A stretch of 22,376 bases of DNA from UBA1731 sp963626295 (GCA_963626295.1 CAVFWS010000018.1:1-22376); one strand, 5' to 3'. Positions 1 to 7,346 are shown, numbered from the stretch's first letter. The notes: generated by a model from the sequence alone, not told the origin. Translations and numbers: made by a program.

Positions 1-149
1 AACGGAAAATCATCCGTTACGGATCACCCCGCGTTTTCTATGGGATGGTAGTGGACTTATTATAGCAGATTTCCCTTGGCAAAACAGGGCGAGAAGCCAA
101 TAGGGAAGGAGGAGGAGAGGACCTGATCTCCGCGCGAGAACCTGGCGCC

Positions 150-584
150 GTGGCCGGCGCTCCGGCTGGGCTACCTCTACACGAACTACGCGCGGAACGA
201 GGTCTCGAACAGCGGGCGGACAAGGTCGCGTGGTGGTTCAAGAACGGCAGCGAGGGGGCGGACAGCTTCGGGCTGAAATACTGGAACACGGCGGAGAAGC
301 GGACGCGGCTCTTCTATCCCGACTGGATCGTGAAGTTCAAGGACGGGCGCGTCGGCATCTTCGACACGAAGGGCGGCGCGACGGCGAAGAGCGCGGAGGG
401 GCGTGAAGTCGGGCTACGCGACCGGATTGCCGCGATGAACGCGGCGGCGGGCTGCGCTCGGTTCTTCGGCGGCCTGGTCGTCCGCGAGGGCGGGCAGTGG
501 CTCTGCCACGACGGCACGGACTACGCCTATGTCCCCGGCTCGCTCGACGCGCATTGGCGGCGGCTCGGCGATCTGATCGGGTGA
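150..584 (+). pseudogene. C-terminal nuclease-domain remnant of a type III restriction (Res)-like helicase
   Basis: The 144 codons from the GTG at 150 resemble the extreme C-terminus of type III restriction Res subunits and related DEAD/DEAH helicase-nucleases. These carry a 'WWFKNG' segment followed by 'LFYPDWIVKFKDGRVGIFDTKGG'-type sequence; here the pieces YPDW and FDTKGG are visible. Asp58 of YPDW with Asp72 and Lys74 of DTK form a PD-(D/E)XK nuclease signature. The reading frame has a stop at 63, no good ribosome site precedes the GTG, and no helicase part is present. A neighbouring frame over about 136-205 reads plausibly as protein (LGYLYTNYARNEV), which suggests a frameshift just before the surviving part. 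Family Res proteins are usually 800-1000 residues, so this is about one seventh of one. Most likely a decayed restriction gene. Alternatively it could be a short stand-alone nuclease, which I think is less likely. Confidence 0.55.
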
Positions 585-640
585 AGATGGCGGGACGATG
601 AGGCTGCCCATGCCGCGCCTTGCGCCCCTCGCGCCATCCT

Positions 641-672
641 GATTTTGCAATCGGTGCAGTCCGATTTTGCAA
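641..672 (+). promoter_or_regulatory. paired direct repeats GATTTTGCAA, candidate regulator site
   Basis: GATTTTGCAA occurs at 641-650 and again, exact, at 663-672. The repeats are 22 bp apart, about two helical turns, and end some 33 bp before a TATAAT box at 706. Spaced direct repeats in this position are typical of activator sites such as those of AraC-type proteins. The regulator is not in the window. Its assignment as an operator is inference. Confidence 0.35.
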
Positions 673-705
673 AAAGTTTTCTGTCCGCGACAAGGGGCGT
701 TTGGC

Positions 706-711
706 TATAAT
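706..711 (+). promoter_or_regulatory. -10 box (TATAAT) for the first oxidoreductase gene
   Basis: A perfect TATAAT lies 38 bp upstream of the start codon at 750. No convincing -35 box sits at the usual distance, which fits activator dependence through the direct repeats at 641-672. A strong ribosome site AAGGAGG follows at 737-743. Confidence 0.5.
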
Positions 712-749
712 TCCCCGCGTTGTCACAAGTGTGGATAAGGAGGCTTTGC

Positions 750-1730
750 ATGAAACATGTTCTTCTCGCATCGGTGTGCTGTGCGGCGGCTGTCGCGCAG
801 GCGGAAATCAAGGTTGGCGTCATCGGGCTTGATACGAGCCACGCGATCGCGTTCACCAAGATCATGAACGTCGCGAAGGATCCGGGCGTTGCCGGATTCC
901 GCATGACCCACGCATACCAGTGGGGTTCGAAGGACATCGTTTCGGCGACGAACCGCTACCCCAAGTACATCAGGGAGATGAAGGAGATGGGGGTTGAGAT
1001 CGTCCCGACCATCGATGACCTCATCGCGAACGTGGATTGCATCTGCCTCGAGACCAACGACGGGCGCGAGCACCTGTGGCAGGCCGAGAAGGTCTTTGCG
1101 TCCGGCAAGCCATGCTTCATCGACAAGCCGCTTGCGCACAACCTGCACGACGCGGTGCGGATCTACGACCTCGGAAAGAAGCTTGGTGCGAAATACTTTT
1201 CGTCCTCCGCGCTCCGCTACGGCAAGGCGGTGCAGGATGCCCGCGCCGGCGTGTACGGCAAGATACGCACGGTTGCGTTGACCTCGCCATCCCCGCTCGA
1301 GGAACAGGGTACGCACAACTTCTACAGCTGGTATGGCATCCATGGGTTCGAGCCGTACGTGACGGTGATGGGCACTGGGGCGGAGAAGGTGAGCTGCTTC
1401 CGCAGCGCGACGGACGACGTGATCAACATCGCGTATGCCAATGGGCGCATGGGGCAGATCCACCTCATGCGGAACGCCTGGACGTATTCCGGCTACATCA
1501 TGCCGGAGAAGCCGAAGGACCCCAAGAATCCGCTCATCGTCTCGGATGGCTATCCGGGATACGAGCCGCTTCTCCGCGACATCGTGAAGTTCTTCAAGAC
1601 TGGCGTCGTGCCGTTCCCGCCGGAGGAGACGCTCGAGATCTTCGCCCTCATGGAGGCGGCGGAGATGTCCGCCAAGCGCGGAGGCGTCCCCGTCACGCTT
1701 GAGGAGGCGTTGGCCGAAGCGCGGAAGTAG
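750..1730 (+). CDS. exported Gfo/Idh/MocA-family oxidoreductase (Sec signal)
   Basis: This 326-residue protein begins at ATG 750, six bases after AAGGAGG, rather than at an upstream alternative start at 720. Residues 1-18 (MKHVLLASVCCAAAVAQA) form a short Sec signal peptide. The mature protein opens with a Rossmann strand KVGVIGLDTSH, a glycine-poor variant of the GxGxxG nucleotide loop. The family hallmark EKP appears as DKP (Asp125-Lys126-Pro127), where the lysine is the usual catalytic residue. Length is normal for the family. Gfo/Idh/MocA enzymes oxidise or reduce sugars and sugar derivatives with NAD(P). An exported member would need a bound or co-exported cofactor. It probably forms a unit with the second oxidoreductase 58 bp downstream. 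Substrate cannot be told; family confidence is high. Confidence 0.88.
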   Translation: MKHVLLASVCCAAAVAQAEIKVGVIGLDTSHAIAFTKIMNVAKDPGVAGFRMTHAYQWGSKDIVSATNRYPKYIREMKEMGVEIVPTIDDLIANVDCICLETNDGREHLWQAEKVFASGKPCFIDKPLAHNLHDAVRIYDLGKKLGAKYFSSSALRYGKAVQDARAGVYGKIRTVALTSPSPLEEQGTHNFYSWYGIHGFEPYVTVMGTGAEKVSCFRSATDDVINIAYANGRMGQIHLMRNAWTYSGYIMPEKPKDPKNPLIVSDGYPGYEPLLRDIVKFFKTGVVPFPPEETLEIFALMEAAEMSAKRGGVPVTLEEALAEARK

Positions 1731-1788
1731 GGTGGTTTTTAGATGGTAGTTGGTAGATTTTAGGGCATTACGGAAGGAGAGGTAAAAA

Positions 1789-3120
1789 ATGAACAGACGT
1801 GATTTCATCAAGAGCGGTACAGGAGCGTTCTTCGCTGCGGCGGCAGGCAAGGCTGTCGGCGCGGGCGCGGCTTCAAACCGCGTAAGGCTCGCAATAGTGG
1901 GCTGCCATGCGAAAGGCCGCGGGTTCACGGTCATGAAGGCGGCCATGAAGGTGCCGGGCGTCGAGATAGCGTGGGTGTGCGACGTGGATAGCCGTGCGCG
2001 GGAATTCGCCGCCGACTACGTGCTCAAGGCGACTGGCGTAAAGCCGAAGATGGAGAAGGATCTGCGCAAGGTCGTGGAGGATCCGCTCCTTGACGGAATC
2101 ATATCGGAGACCCCAGACCATTTCCATGCGTACTCGGCAGTCCTGGCGATGAAGGCCGGCAAGGCGGTGTACGTGGAGAAGCCGTGCCTGTTCTGTCCGG
2201 AAGAGGGTCAGATCCTCATGCGCGTCGCCCGCGAGACGAAGCAGGTGCTCCAGGTGGGGTCGCAGCGCCGCGCCTCGCTTTCATACCGTGCCGCATTCGA
2301 CTACCTGAGGAAAACGAATGCGATAGGCGCGATGCGCAACGCGAAGGCGTGGTACGTCTCCAACCGCGCATCCATCGGCACCGGCAGGAAGGTGGCAGTG
2401 CCCGAATGGCTCGACTGGGACCTCTGGCAGGGTCCGGCGCCGCGCGAGGACTACCGCGACAACATCGTCCACTACAACTGGCACTGGTTCCGCAAGTGGG
2501 GGACCTCCGAGATGGGCAACAACGCGCCGCATTTCGCGGACGCCGCCCGCTGGGCGCTCGGCATCGACGAGTTCCCGGAGAGCGTGCAGTGCGCAGGCGG
2601 GCTGTACCTTCCGAAGGGCGGCGACTTCGAGTGGCCGGACGTGTTCAACGCCTCGTTCAAGTACGCGTGCGGCAAGATGATCACGTTCGAGATGAGCTGC
2701 CACAACAGGATCAAGCCGTTCATGGGCATGCAGACCGGCGCGATGGTCTATGGCGAGCGCGGGGCACTCCTGCTCGGCCCGTCGGACGACGCGAAGATCT
2801 TCGACGAGAAGGGGGCGGTCGTCAAGGAATGGAAGGCCGGCGGCGTCGACACGAGCGAGACGATGTCAACGACAAACCCAACGGAGAGTCTGGACGTCTC
2901 GCACATGTCGAACTTCGTCGAGTGCATCCGCGCCAGGAACGCGGCGACGAACGCGAACGCCGAACAGGGCGTGAAGTCCTCCATCCTTCCGATCGTCGCC
3001 AACCTCGCGCTCGACGAGGGCGAGACGATCCATCTCGACCCGAAGACCGGCGTGCTGAAGTCGAAGGTCGGCGCGAAGGGCTGGGTCCGCGAATACGCAA
3101 AGGGCTGGGAACTGGTGTAG
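1789..3120 (+). CDS. Tat-exported Gfo/Idh/MocA-family oxidoreductase
   Basis: This 443-residue protein has a clear twin-arginine signal (MNRRDFIKSG followed by an Ala-rich hydrophobic stretch to about residue 28). That implies export folded, with NAD(P) already bound. The Rossmann fold starts at VRLAIVGCHAKGRG, and the EKP motif is intact at Glu130-Lys131-Pro132. The C-terminal half has the common family pattern NWHWFRKWGTSEMGNN followed by PHFADAARW (His248, Asp251). The start at 1789 follows GGAAGGAGAGG at 1772-1782. Some Tat-exported family members are GH109 alpha-N-acetylgalactosaminidases that use NAD in a redox-assisted hydrolysis. That would suit the amino-sugar genes nearby, but I see no motif that decides between GH109 and a plain dehydrogenase. 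It is probably co-transcribed with the preceding oxidoreductase. Confidence 0.9.
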   Translation: MNRRDFIKSGTGAFFAAAAGKAVGAGAASNRVRLAIVGCHAKGRGFTVMKAAMKVPGVEIAWVCDVDSRAREFAADYVLKATGVKPKMEKDLRKVVEDPLLDGIISETPDHFHAYSAVLAMKAGKAVYVEKPCLFCPEEGQILMRVARETKQVLQVGSQRRASLSYRAAFDYLRKTNAIGAMRNAKAWYVSNRASIGTGRKVAVPEWLDWDLWQGPAPREDYRDNIVHYNWHWFRKWGTSEMGNNAPHFADAARWALGIDEFPESVQCAGGLYLPKGGDFEWPDVFNASFKYACGKMITFEMSCHNRIKPFMGMQTGAMVYGERGALLLGPSDDAKIFDEKGAVVKEWKAGGVDTSETMSTTNPTESLDVSHMSNFVECIRARNAATNANAEQGVKSSILPIVANLALDEGETIHLDPKTGVLKSKVGAKGWVREYAKGWELV

Positions 3121-3136
3121 GGAGGGGATTTATTTA

Positions 3137-3178
3137 CGATTTGCGATTTGCGATTTGCGATTTGCGATTTGCGATTTG
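3137..3178 (+). repeat. six tandem copies of the heptamer CGATTTG
   Basis: Six uninterrupted copies of CGATTTG run from 3137 to 3178, just after the second oxidoreductase gene, and trail off into degenerate CATTTGA and CATTTGAC copies to about 3193. The reverse strand would translate as repeated QIANRKS, a peptide familiar from spurious annotated ORFs in many environmental bacteria. The repeat is therefore non-coding and of a type that recurs across unrelated genomes. It may be a polymerase-slippage repeat or a target-like intergenic element. Confidence 0.85.
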
Positions 3179-3253
3179 CATTTGACCATTTGACGGTTGA
3201 TTTATTGAGTCGTGAGAAAGTGTAAACCTAAAAACGGCAGTTGGTTTTTTTAG

Positions 3254-3277
3254 CACAGAGACACAGAGGCACAGAGG
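3254..3277 (+). repeat. three tandem copies of the octamer CACAGAGR
   Basis: CACAGAGA, CACAGAGG and CACAGAGG follow each other without gaps, 76 bp after the heptamer array. The other strand reads CTCTGTGCCTCTGTGTCTC, whose translation (LCLCVSV) is another well-known false peptide in bacterial annotation. Both repeats lie in the 226-bp gap before the deaminase gene, in which I find no convincing promoter. Confidence 0.8.
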
Positions 3278-3346
3278 ATTTGAATTGAAATGCAACCTTA
3301 TCGAAGGGAAACACAACTGCCGATTTCAGGTTGAAAGGTTGGAGTT

Positions 3347-4090
3347 ATGAAGATCATAATCGGAAAAGACAAGAATGACATGGGGCGGCTCGCGGCGGAC
3401 GACGCGGCGGCCAGGATATGCGCGGCGATTGCCGCGAACGGCGAGGCTCGCGTGATATTCGCGAGTGCGGCGAGCCAGTTCGAGTTCATCGAGGCACTGC
3501 TTACGCACAGGGAGATCGACTGGTCGAAGGTCTGCGGCTTCCACCTTGATGAATACGTGGGGCTGAAGGCCGACCATCCGGCGAGCTTCCGCCGCTTCCT
3601 GAAGGAGCGGCTGCTTGCGAAACTCCCCTGTGCCGTGAAGGGCTTTACGTTCGTCGGCGGCGATGCGCCGGACACGGCGGCGGAGTGCGCCCGTCTTGAG
3701 GCGGCGCTTCGCGAGAGGCCTATAGACCTCGCCTGCATCGGCATCGGCGAGAACGGACACATCGCGTTCAACGATCCGCCGGCCGATTTCGAGACGAAGG
3801 CGGCCTATGCGGTCGTGAAGCTCGATGAGGTATGCCGCAGGCAGCAGGTTGGCGAGGGGTGGTACCCGAATCTCGATGCCGTGCCTACGCATGCGTTCTC
3901 GATGACCGTGCCGCAGATTCTCGCGACGAAGTCGATCGTCGTGATCGTCCCTGACGACCGCAAGGCAGAGGCCGTGAAGCATACGGTCGAGGATGCCGTC
4001 AGCCCGATGGTGCCGGCGACGGCCCTCAAGACCCATGCCGACTGTGCGCTCTACCTCGATCCGCCGGCGGCTTCGCTTTTGAGGAAGTAA
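3347..4090 (+). CDS. nagB: glucosamine-6-phosphate deaminase (NagB) family protein with altered active site
   Basis: This 247-residue cytoplasmic protein matches the NagB/6-phosphogluconolactonase fold over its whole length. NagB converts glucosamine-6-phosphate to fructose-6-phosphate and ammonia. FHLDEYVGL (Asp68) corresponds to the Asp72 region of the E. coli enzyme, and GIGENGHIAFNDPP carries the active-site His138. Compared with E. coli NDGHIAFNE, the catalytic Asp141 is Asn136 here and Glu148 is Asp143, a pattern seen in a divergent NagB subfamily. The substrate may thus be another amino-sugar phosphate, for example galactosamine-6-phosphate. The ribosome site is probably GAAAGG at 3333-3338, with GGAG very close to the ATG. 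The symporter gene begins four bases after the stop, so the two are surely one operon: uptake plus deamination. Confidence 0.85.
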   Translation: MKIIIGKDKNDMGRLAADDAAARICAAIAANGEARVIFASAASQFEFIEALLTHREIDWSKVCGFHLDEYVGLKADHPASFRRFLKERLLAKLPCAVKGFTFVGGDAPDTAAECARLEAALRERPIDLACIGIGENGHIAFNDPPADFETKAAYAVVKLDEVCRRQQVGEGWYPNLDAVPTHAFSMTVPQILATKSIVVIVPDDRKAEAVKHTVEDAVSPMVPATALKTHADCALYLDPPAASLLRK

Positions 4091-4094
4091 AGCC

Positions 4095-5639
4095 ATGGAA
4101 GCGGGACTCGCGTTTGCGGACTACGCCGTCATCGCCGTGTTCTTCGCGGTGATGCTCGGCGTTGGCGTGTACTATAGCCGGAAGTCGAAGTCGTCCGACC
4201 AGTTCTTCGGGAACGACAAGTCCATACCGTGGTGGCTGTCCGGCGTGTCGTTCTACATGAACAGCTTCTCTGCCCTGGCGTTCGTGATGTATTCGGCCCT
4301 TGCGTACAAGTTCGGCTGGGTGCCGGTCACTGTCAGCTGGCTTTCCGTGCCTGCCGTGCTTCTCGGCGCATGGTTCCTTGCCGTGCGCTGGCGACGGGCG
4401 GCGAAGGGGAGCCCGATCGACTACATCGCCGACAGGTATACGCCGGGGATGTGCCGGACGCTTGCGATATTGGGTCTTCCGATGCAGCTTCTCGACAACG
4501 CGCTGAAGCTGCTCGCGATCGGGACTGTCGTGGGCGTGGGAATGGGATTCCCGCTCTTCTGGTCGATCTGCATCTCCGGGGTGATAATCGTCCTCTATAC
4601 GTTCCTTGGCGGACTCAAGGCGACGTTGACGTGCGACTTCATACAGTTCCTCGTGATCCTCGCGGTAGTGCTCACGCTGCCGTTCATGTGCCTCGAAAGG
4701 CTGGCGACTTGCGGGCCGCAGGGGGCTGCGGCCCCTACCGGGCTGGCGGGGCTTGCCGAGGGCTTCAGGGTGTTCCTCGACAAGGTGCCGGCCGGCTTCT
4801 TCGATTTCACGGCGGGGAAGTACACGTGGGTATACATGCTCGTTTTCTTCTGCTGCGTAGGATCTACGCTATCGACTAACTGGTCGCTCGTCCAGCGCTA
4901 CTACTCCACGAAAAGCGAGAGGGACGCGAAGAAGATGGCGTATCTCGTGGCCGCGCTTCTTTTCGTCGGCCCTCCGATATTCTTCTTCCCGGCGATGGCG
5001 GCGAGGGTGTTCCTGCCGGGAATCCCTGAGGCGGGGATGAACGGGGTGTACGCGATGCTTTGCCGCGAGGTGCTGCCCGTAGGTATGATAGGGATGGTCA
5101 TAGCGGCGATGTTCTCCGCCACGATGAGTTCGCTCGCTGGCAACTTCAACGCCGCCGCGGCCGTCGTCACCAACGAGCTGTACCTGAAGTTCGCGAAGAA
5201 CCCCTCGGCCTCCGCCAGGATGCTGGCGGCCCGCATCGCGACCATTGCCGTTGGCGGGCTTGTGGTTGCGCTCACGTTCGTCATGCAGTACGCGCAGGGG
5301 GCTGACGACCTCTTCAACCTATCCAACAAGGTGTTTGGGGTGTTCCTGCCGCCGATCGCGATCCCCATGCTGTGCGGCGTGTTCGTGCGCTGCTTCTCGA
5401 AACGGTCCGGACTGTGCGGACTCGTCGGCGGGATCGCGGTCGGGCTTGCGCTCTTTGCGGCGGGGGCGGCGCCTTCGCTCGCGTATCTGCGCGAGATGGT
5501 ATGGATATTCCCGGCCACCGCCGTGGCCACGGTCGCGTTTATGGCGCTCGGTTCGCTCGTGTTCAGGGATTCCGAACGCGAACGCGCCGAAGTGAATGCG
5601 TTCATGGACCGCATTGGCGGGGTCGGCGCGGCAAAGTGA
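4095..5639 (+). CDS. sodium:solute symporter (SSS family)
   Basis: This 514-residue integral membrane protein has about 13 hydrophobic segments and the typical SSS opening: a first helix DYAVIAVFFAVMLGVGVYY, then a charged 'RKSKSSDQFFGNDKSIPWW' loop and SGVSFYMNSFSALAF. SSS proteins bring in sugars, sialic acids, amino acids or sugar acids with Na+. Its start lies four bases after the NagB-like gene, and its ribosome site GAGG (4081-4084) is inside that gene, which suggests translational coupling. The cargo is therefore likely an amino sugar or its N-acetyl derivative, though this is inference. An oddity is a loop of about 20 residues near residue 210 (CGPQGAAAPTG), encoded by a perfect DNA hairpin that looks inserted. 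Confidence 0.9.
   Translation: MEAGLAFADYAVIAVFFAVMLGVGVYYSRKSKSSDQFFGNDKSIPWWLSGVSFYMNSFSALAFVMYSALAYKFGWVPVTVSWLSVPAVLLGAWFLAVRWRRAAKGSPIDYIADRYTPGMCRTLAILGLPMQLLDNALKLLAIGTVVGVGMGFPLFWSICISGVIIVLYTFLGGLKATLTCDFIQFLVILAVVLTLPFMCLERLATCGPQGAAAPTGLAGLAEGFRVFLDKVPAGFFDFTAGKYTWVYMLVFFCCVGSTLSTNWSLVQRYYSTKSERDAKKMAYLVAALLFVGPPIFFFPAMAARVFLPGIPEAGMNGVYAMLCREVLPVGMIGMVIAAMFSATMSSLAGNFNAAAAVVTNELYLKFAKNPSASARMLAARIATIAVGGLVVALTFVMQYAQGADDLFNLSNKVFGVFLPPIAIPMLCGVFVRCFSKRSGLCGLVGGIAVGLALFAAGAAPSLAYLREMVWIFPATAVATVAFMALGSLVFRDSERERAEVNAFMDRIGGVGAAK
4713..4734 (+). repeat. REP-like perfect inverted repeat inside the symporter gene
   Basis: GGGCCGCAG, a GGGG loop and CTGCGGCCC form a perfect 9-bp stem. 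The hairpin is in frame within a hydrophilic loop of the symporter and encodes Gly/Ala/Pro-rich sequence unlike the flanking helices. It resembles the GC-rich palindromic units that are dispersed in intergenic DNA of many bacteria. Confidence 0.6.
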
Positions 5640-5681
5640 CGAGCAATTGTTGGCGGAACGCCGCCCAAATGCGTTTTTGTC

Positions 5682-5719
5682 GTTCCATGCGCCCGCCGCG
5701 CATGGAACTGTTGTATAAT
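5682..5719 (+). promoter_or_regulatory. inverted repeat and -10 box upstream of the dehydratase gene
   Basis: GTTCCATGCG (5682-5691) and its exact complement CGCATGGAAC (5699-5708) flank a 7-bp centre. A perfect TATAAT follows at 5714-5719, so the repeat covers the place of the -35 box. This geometry suggests an operator for a dimeric regulator in front of the dehydratase gene, which would then be controlled separately from the symporter operon. No T-run follows, so it is unlikely to be a terminator. Confidence 0.5.
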
Positions 5720-5754
5720 TCACGGCGTTTTTCCCGACATGGATTCGCTTCAAT

Positions 5755-7116
5755 ATGGATAAGGTAATGGTCATCAATCCGCTCGACAATGTGGAAGTCC
5801 ACGAAGATGGGCACAAGTACGCACGGCGCGACATCGCCGAAGGCGAGAACATAATCAAGTACGGCATGCCCATTGGACACGCGACAAGGCCCATAGCAAA
5901 GGGCGAACACGTCCATGTGGACAACGTGAAGACGAACCTTGGAGAGGTGATCGAGTACAGGTATGAGCCGGAGTTCAGGGATGTGGAGCGCAAGCCCGCT
6001 CCGATGGTCAGGGCTTTCCGCCATGCCGATGGACGCATCGGCATCCGCAACGACATTTGGGTGATTCCGCTTGTGGGCTGCGTGAACCGTCTTGCAGAAC
6101 GCCTTGCCGAAAGCTGCGGCGGACTTGCGCTAACGCACCCGTATGGCTGTTCGCAGATGGGGCAGGATCACGAGACCACCGCCAACATGCTCGCGCAGTT
6201 CTGCCACCATCCGAACGCCGGCGGAGTGCTCGTGGTCGCGCTCGGATGCGAGAACAACACGCTTGAGAGCTTCAAGGTGCGCCTTGGCGACTATTCCAGA
6301 CTCAACATCCGCTTCCTGCGGGCGCAGGATCCGGGAGACGAGTACGGGAAGGGGCTTTCGCTCCTGGAGGAACTGGATGCGGCGCGTCCCAAAGAGCGTG
6401 TCGAGGTCCCGGCATCCGAGCTTGTCGTGGGATTGAAGTGTGGCGGGTCGGACGGCTTTTCGGGGCTTACCGCAAATCCGCTTGTGGGACGTTTTTCCGA
6501 CTGGCTTGCGGCCCGTGGCGGCTCCACGATCCTCACGGAGGTGCCGGAGATGTTCGGAGCGGAGACGCTGCTGATGAAACGGTGCCGCACGAGGGACGTC
6601 TTCGACAAGTGCGTGAAGATGATAAACGACTTCAAGGATTACTATGCCTCGCACCATCAGGTGTGCTACGAGAACCCCTCTCCGGGGAACAAGGCGGGCG
6701 GCATCACGACGCTTGAGGACAAGTCGCTCGGCTGCGTGCAGAAGGGCGGCTCTGCGCCAGTGGAGGATGTGCTACTCTACGGGGAAAGCGTCAAGAGGCA
6801 TGGACTGTCGCTCCTGACCGGACCGGGCAATGACCTCGTGGCGTCTACGGTGCTGGCGGCGGCGGGATGCCACCTCATACTCTTCACGACGGGACGCGGC
6901 ACTCCGTTCGGCTGCGTTGTCCCTACGCTGAAGGTCGCCACGAACGACACGCTTGCGGCGAACAAGCCAAACTGGATCGACTGGAACGCGATGTCCAATC
7001 CGGACGTGGAGGCGTTCGCGCAAAAGGTGCTTGCGGTCGCAAGCGGCGAAAAGGCCAGGAACGAGCTGAACGGCGCACAGGGCATCGCGATCTTCAAGGA
7101 CGGCGTCACACTCTGA
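5755..7116 (+). CDS. uxaA: UxaA-family altronate/sugar-acid dehydratase
   Basis: The 453-residue protein has the two-part build of UxaA/GarD dehydratases. A small N-terminal SAF-type domain (about residues 1-80, NPLDNVEVHEDG...IAKGEHVHVDN) precedes the large dehydratase domain. Family blocks seen are DGRIGIRND, HPYGCSQMGQDHETT, LGCENN, VGLKCGGSDGFSGLTANP, NPSPGNKAGGITTLEDKSLG and TTGRGTPFG. UxaA removes water from D-altronate to give 2-keto-3-deoxygluconate, using iron, in galacturonate breakdown. Related enzymes act on galactarate or other aldonates. Length is slightly below E. coli UxaA (495), without a missing block. The ATG at 5755 has no good ribosome site, and a second ATG at 5767 is possible. 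No uxaB, uxaC or kdgK is nearby, so the substrate is uncertain. It has its own promoter and possible operator. Confidence 0.85.
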   Translation: MDKVMVINPLDNVEVHEDGHKYARRDIAEGENIIKYGMPIGHATRPIAKGEHVHVDNVKTNLGEVIEYRYEPEFRDVERKPAPMVRAFRHADGRIGIRNDIWVIPLVGCVNRLAERLAESCGGLALTHPYGCSQMGQDHETTANMLAQFCHHPNAGGVLVVALGCENNTLESFKVRLGDYSRLNIRFLRAQDPGDEYGKGLSLLEELDAARPKERVEVPASELVVGLKCGGSDGFSGLTANPLVGRFSDWLAARGGSTILTEVPEMFGAETLLMKRCRTRDVFDKCVKMINDFKDYYASHHQVCYENPSPGNKAGGITTLEDKSLGCVQKGGSAPVEDVLLYGESVKRHGLSLLTGPGNDLVASTVLAAAGCHLILFTTGRGTPFGCVVPTLKVATNDTLAANKPNWIDWNAMSNPDVEAFAQKVLAVASGEKARNELNGAQGIAIFKDGVTL

Positions 7117-7308
7117 TTTGACATGGGCATGGCGGTGGTTGGCCGTGTAAATGCGGCTTGGTTGTTGGCGGATTGTGTGGGCGGGAAGGTGTTTCGACTG
7201 CAAATCACGCATATAGCACGCAACCGATGAGTTGGGATGTGATTTCCAACATTTCTTTGGACGATGGCGATTGCCGTCATTGTTCAGGGGAGACATAGTT
7301 CAAGAACT

Positions 7309-7346
7309 GATGGGCATACGCTTCGCCATGCGTAGCCATGCCCATC
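7309..7346 (+). repeat. long imperfect hairpin downstream of the dehydratase gene
   Basis: GATGGGCAT (7309-7317) pairs with ATGCCCATC (7338-7346). The stem continues with ACGC (7318-7321) pairing with GCGT (7330-7333), around an 8-base loop and with a 4-base bulge (AGCC) on the 3' side. That makes 13 base pairs in total. No T-tract follows on the + strand, so it is not an ordinary intrinsic terminator. It could be a processing or regulatory RNA structure. Confidence 0.55.

Noticed and set aside
586..638. GATGGCG/CGCCATC pair as terminator of the nuclease remnant
   Set aside because: The arms are only 7 bp with a 39-base loop and no T-run, so chance pairing is likely.
723..1946. 407-codon ORF on the - strand opposite the first oxidoreductase
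   Set aside because: It is rich in Arg, His and Leu with no family resemblance, and it mirrors the codon bias of the real + strand gene, which has a ribosome site, signal peptide and family motifs.
2184..3185. 333-codon ORF on the + strand inside the second oxidoreductase gene
   Set aside because: It is an out-of-frame Arg-rich translation that ends in the heptamer repeat. The in-frame protein is clearly the Tat oxidoreductase.
3137..3277. Possible CRISPR array
   Set aside because: Units are 7-8 bp and contiguous, without spacers of regular length, and no cas genes are present.
3134..3316. 60-codon - strand ORF with LCLCVSV and QIANRKS peptides
   Set aside because: It is a translation of tandem repeats, a familiar annotation artefact.
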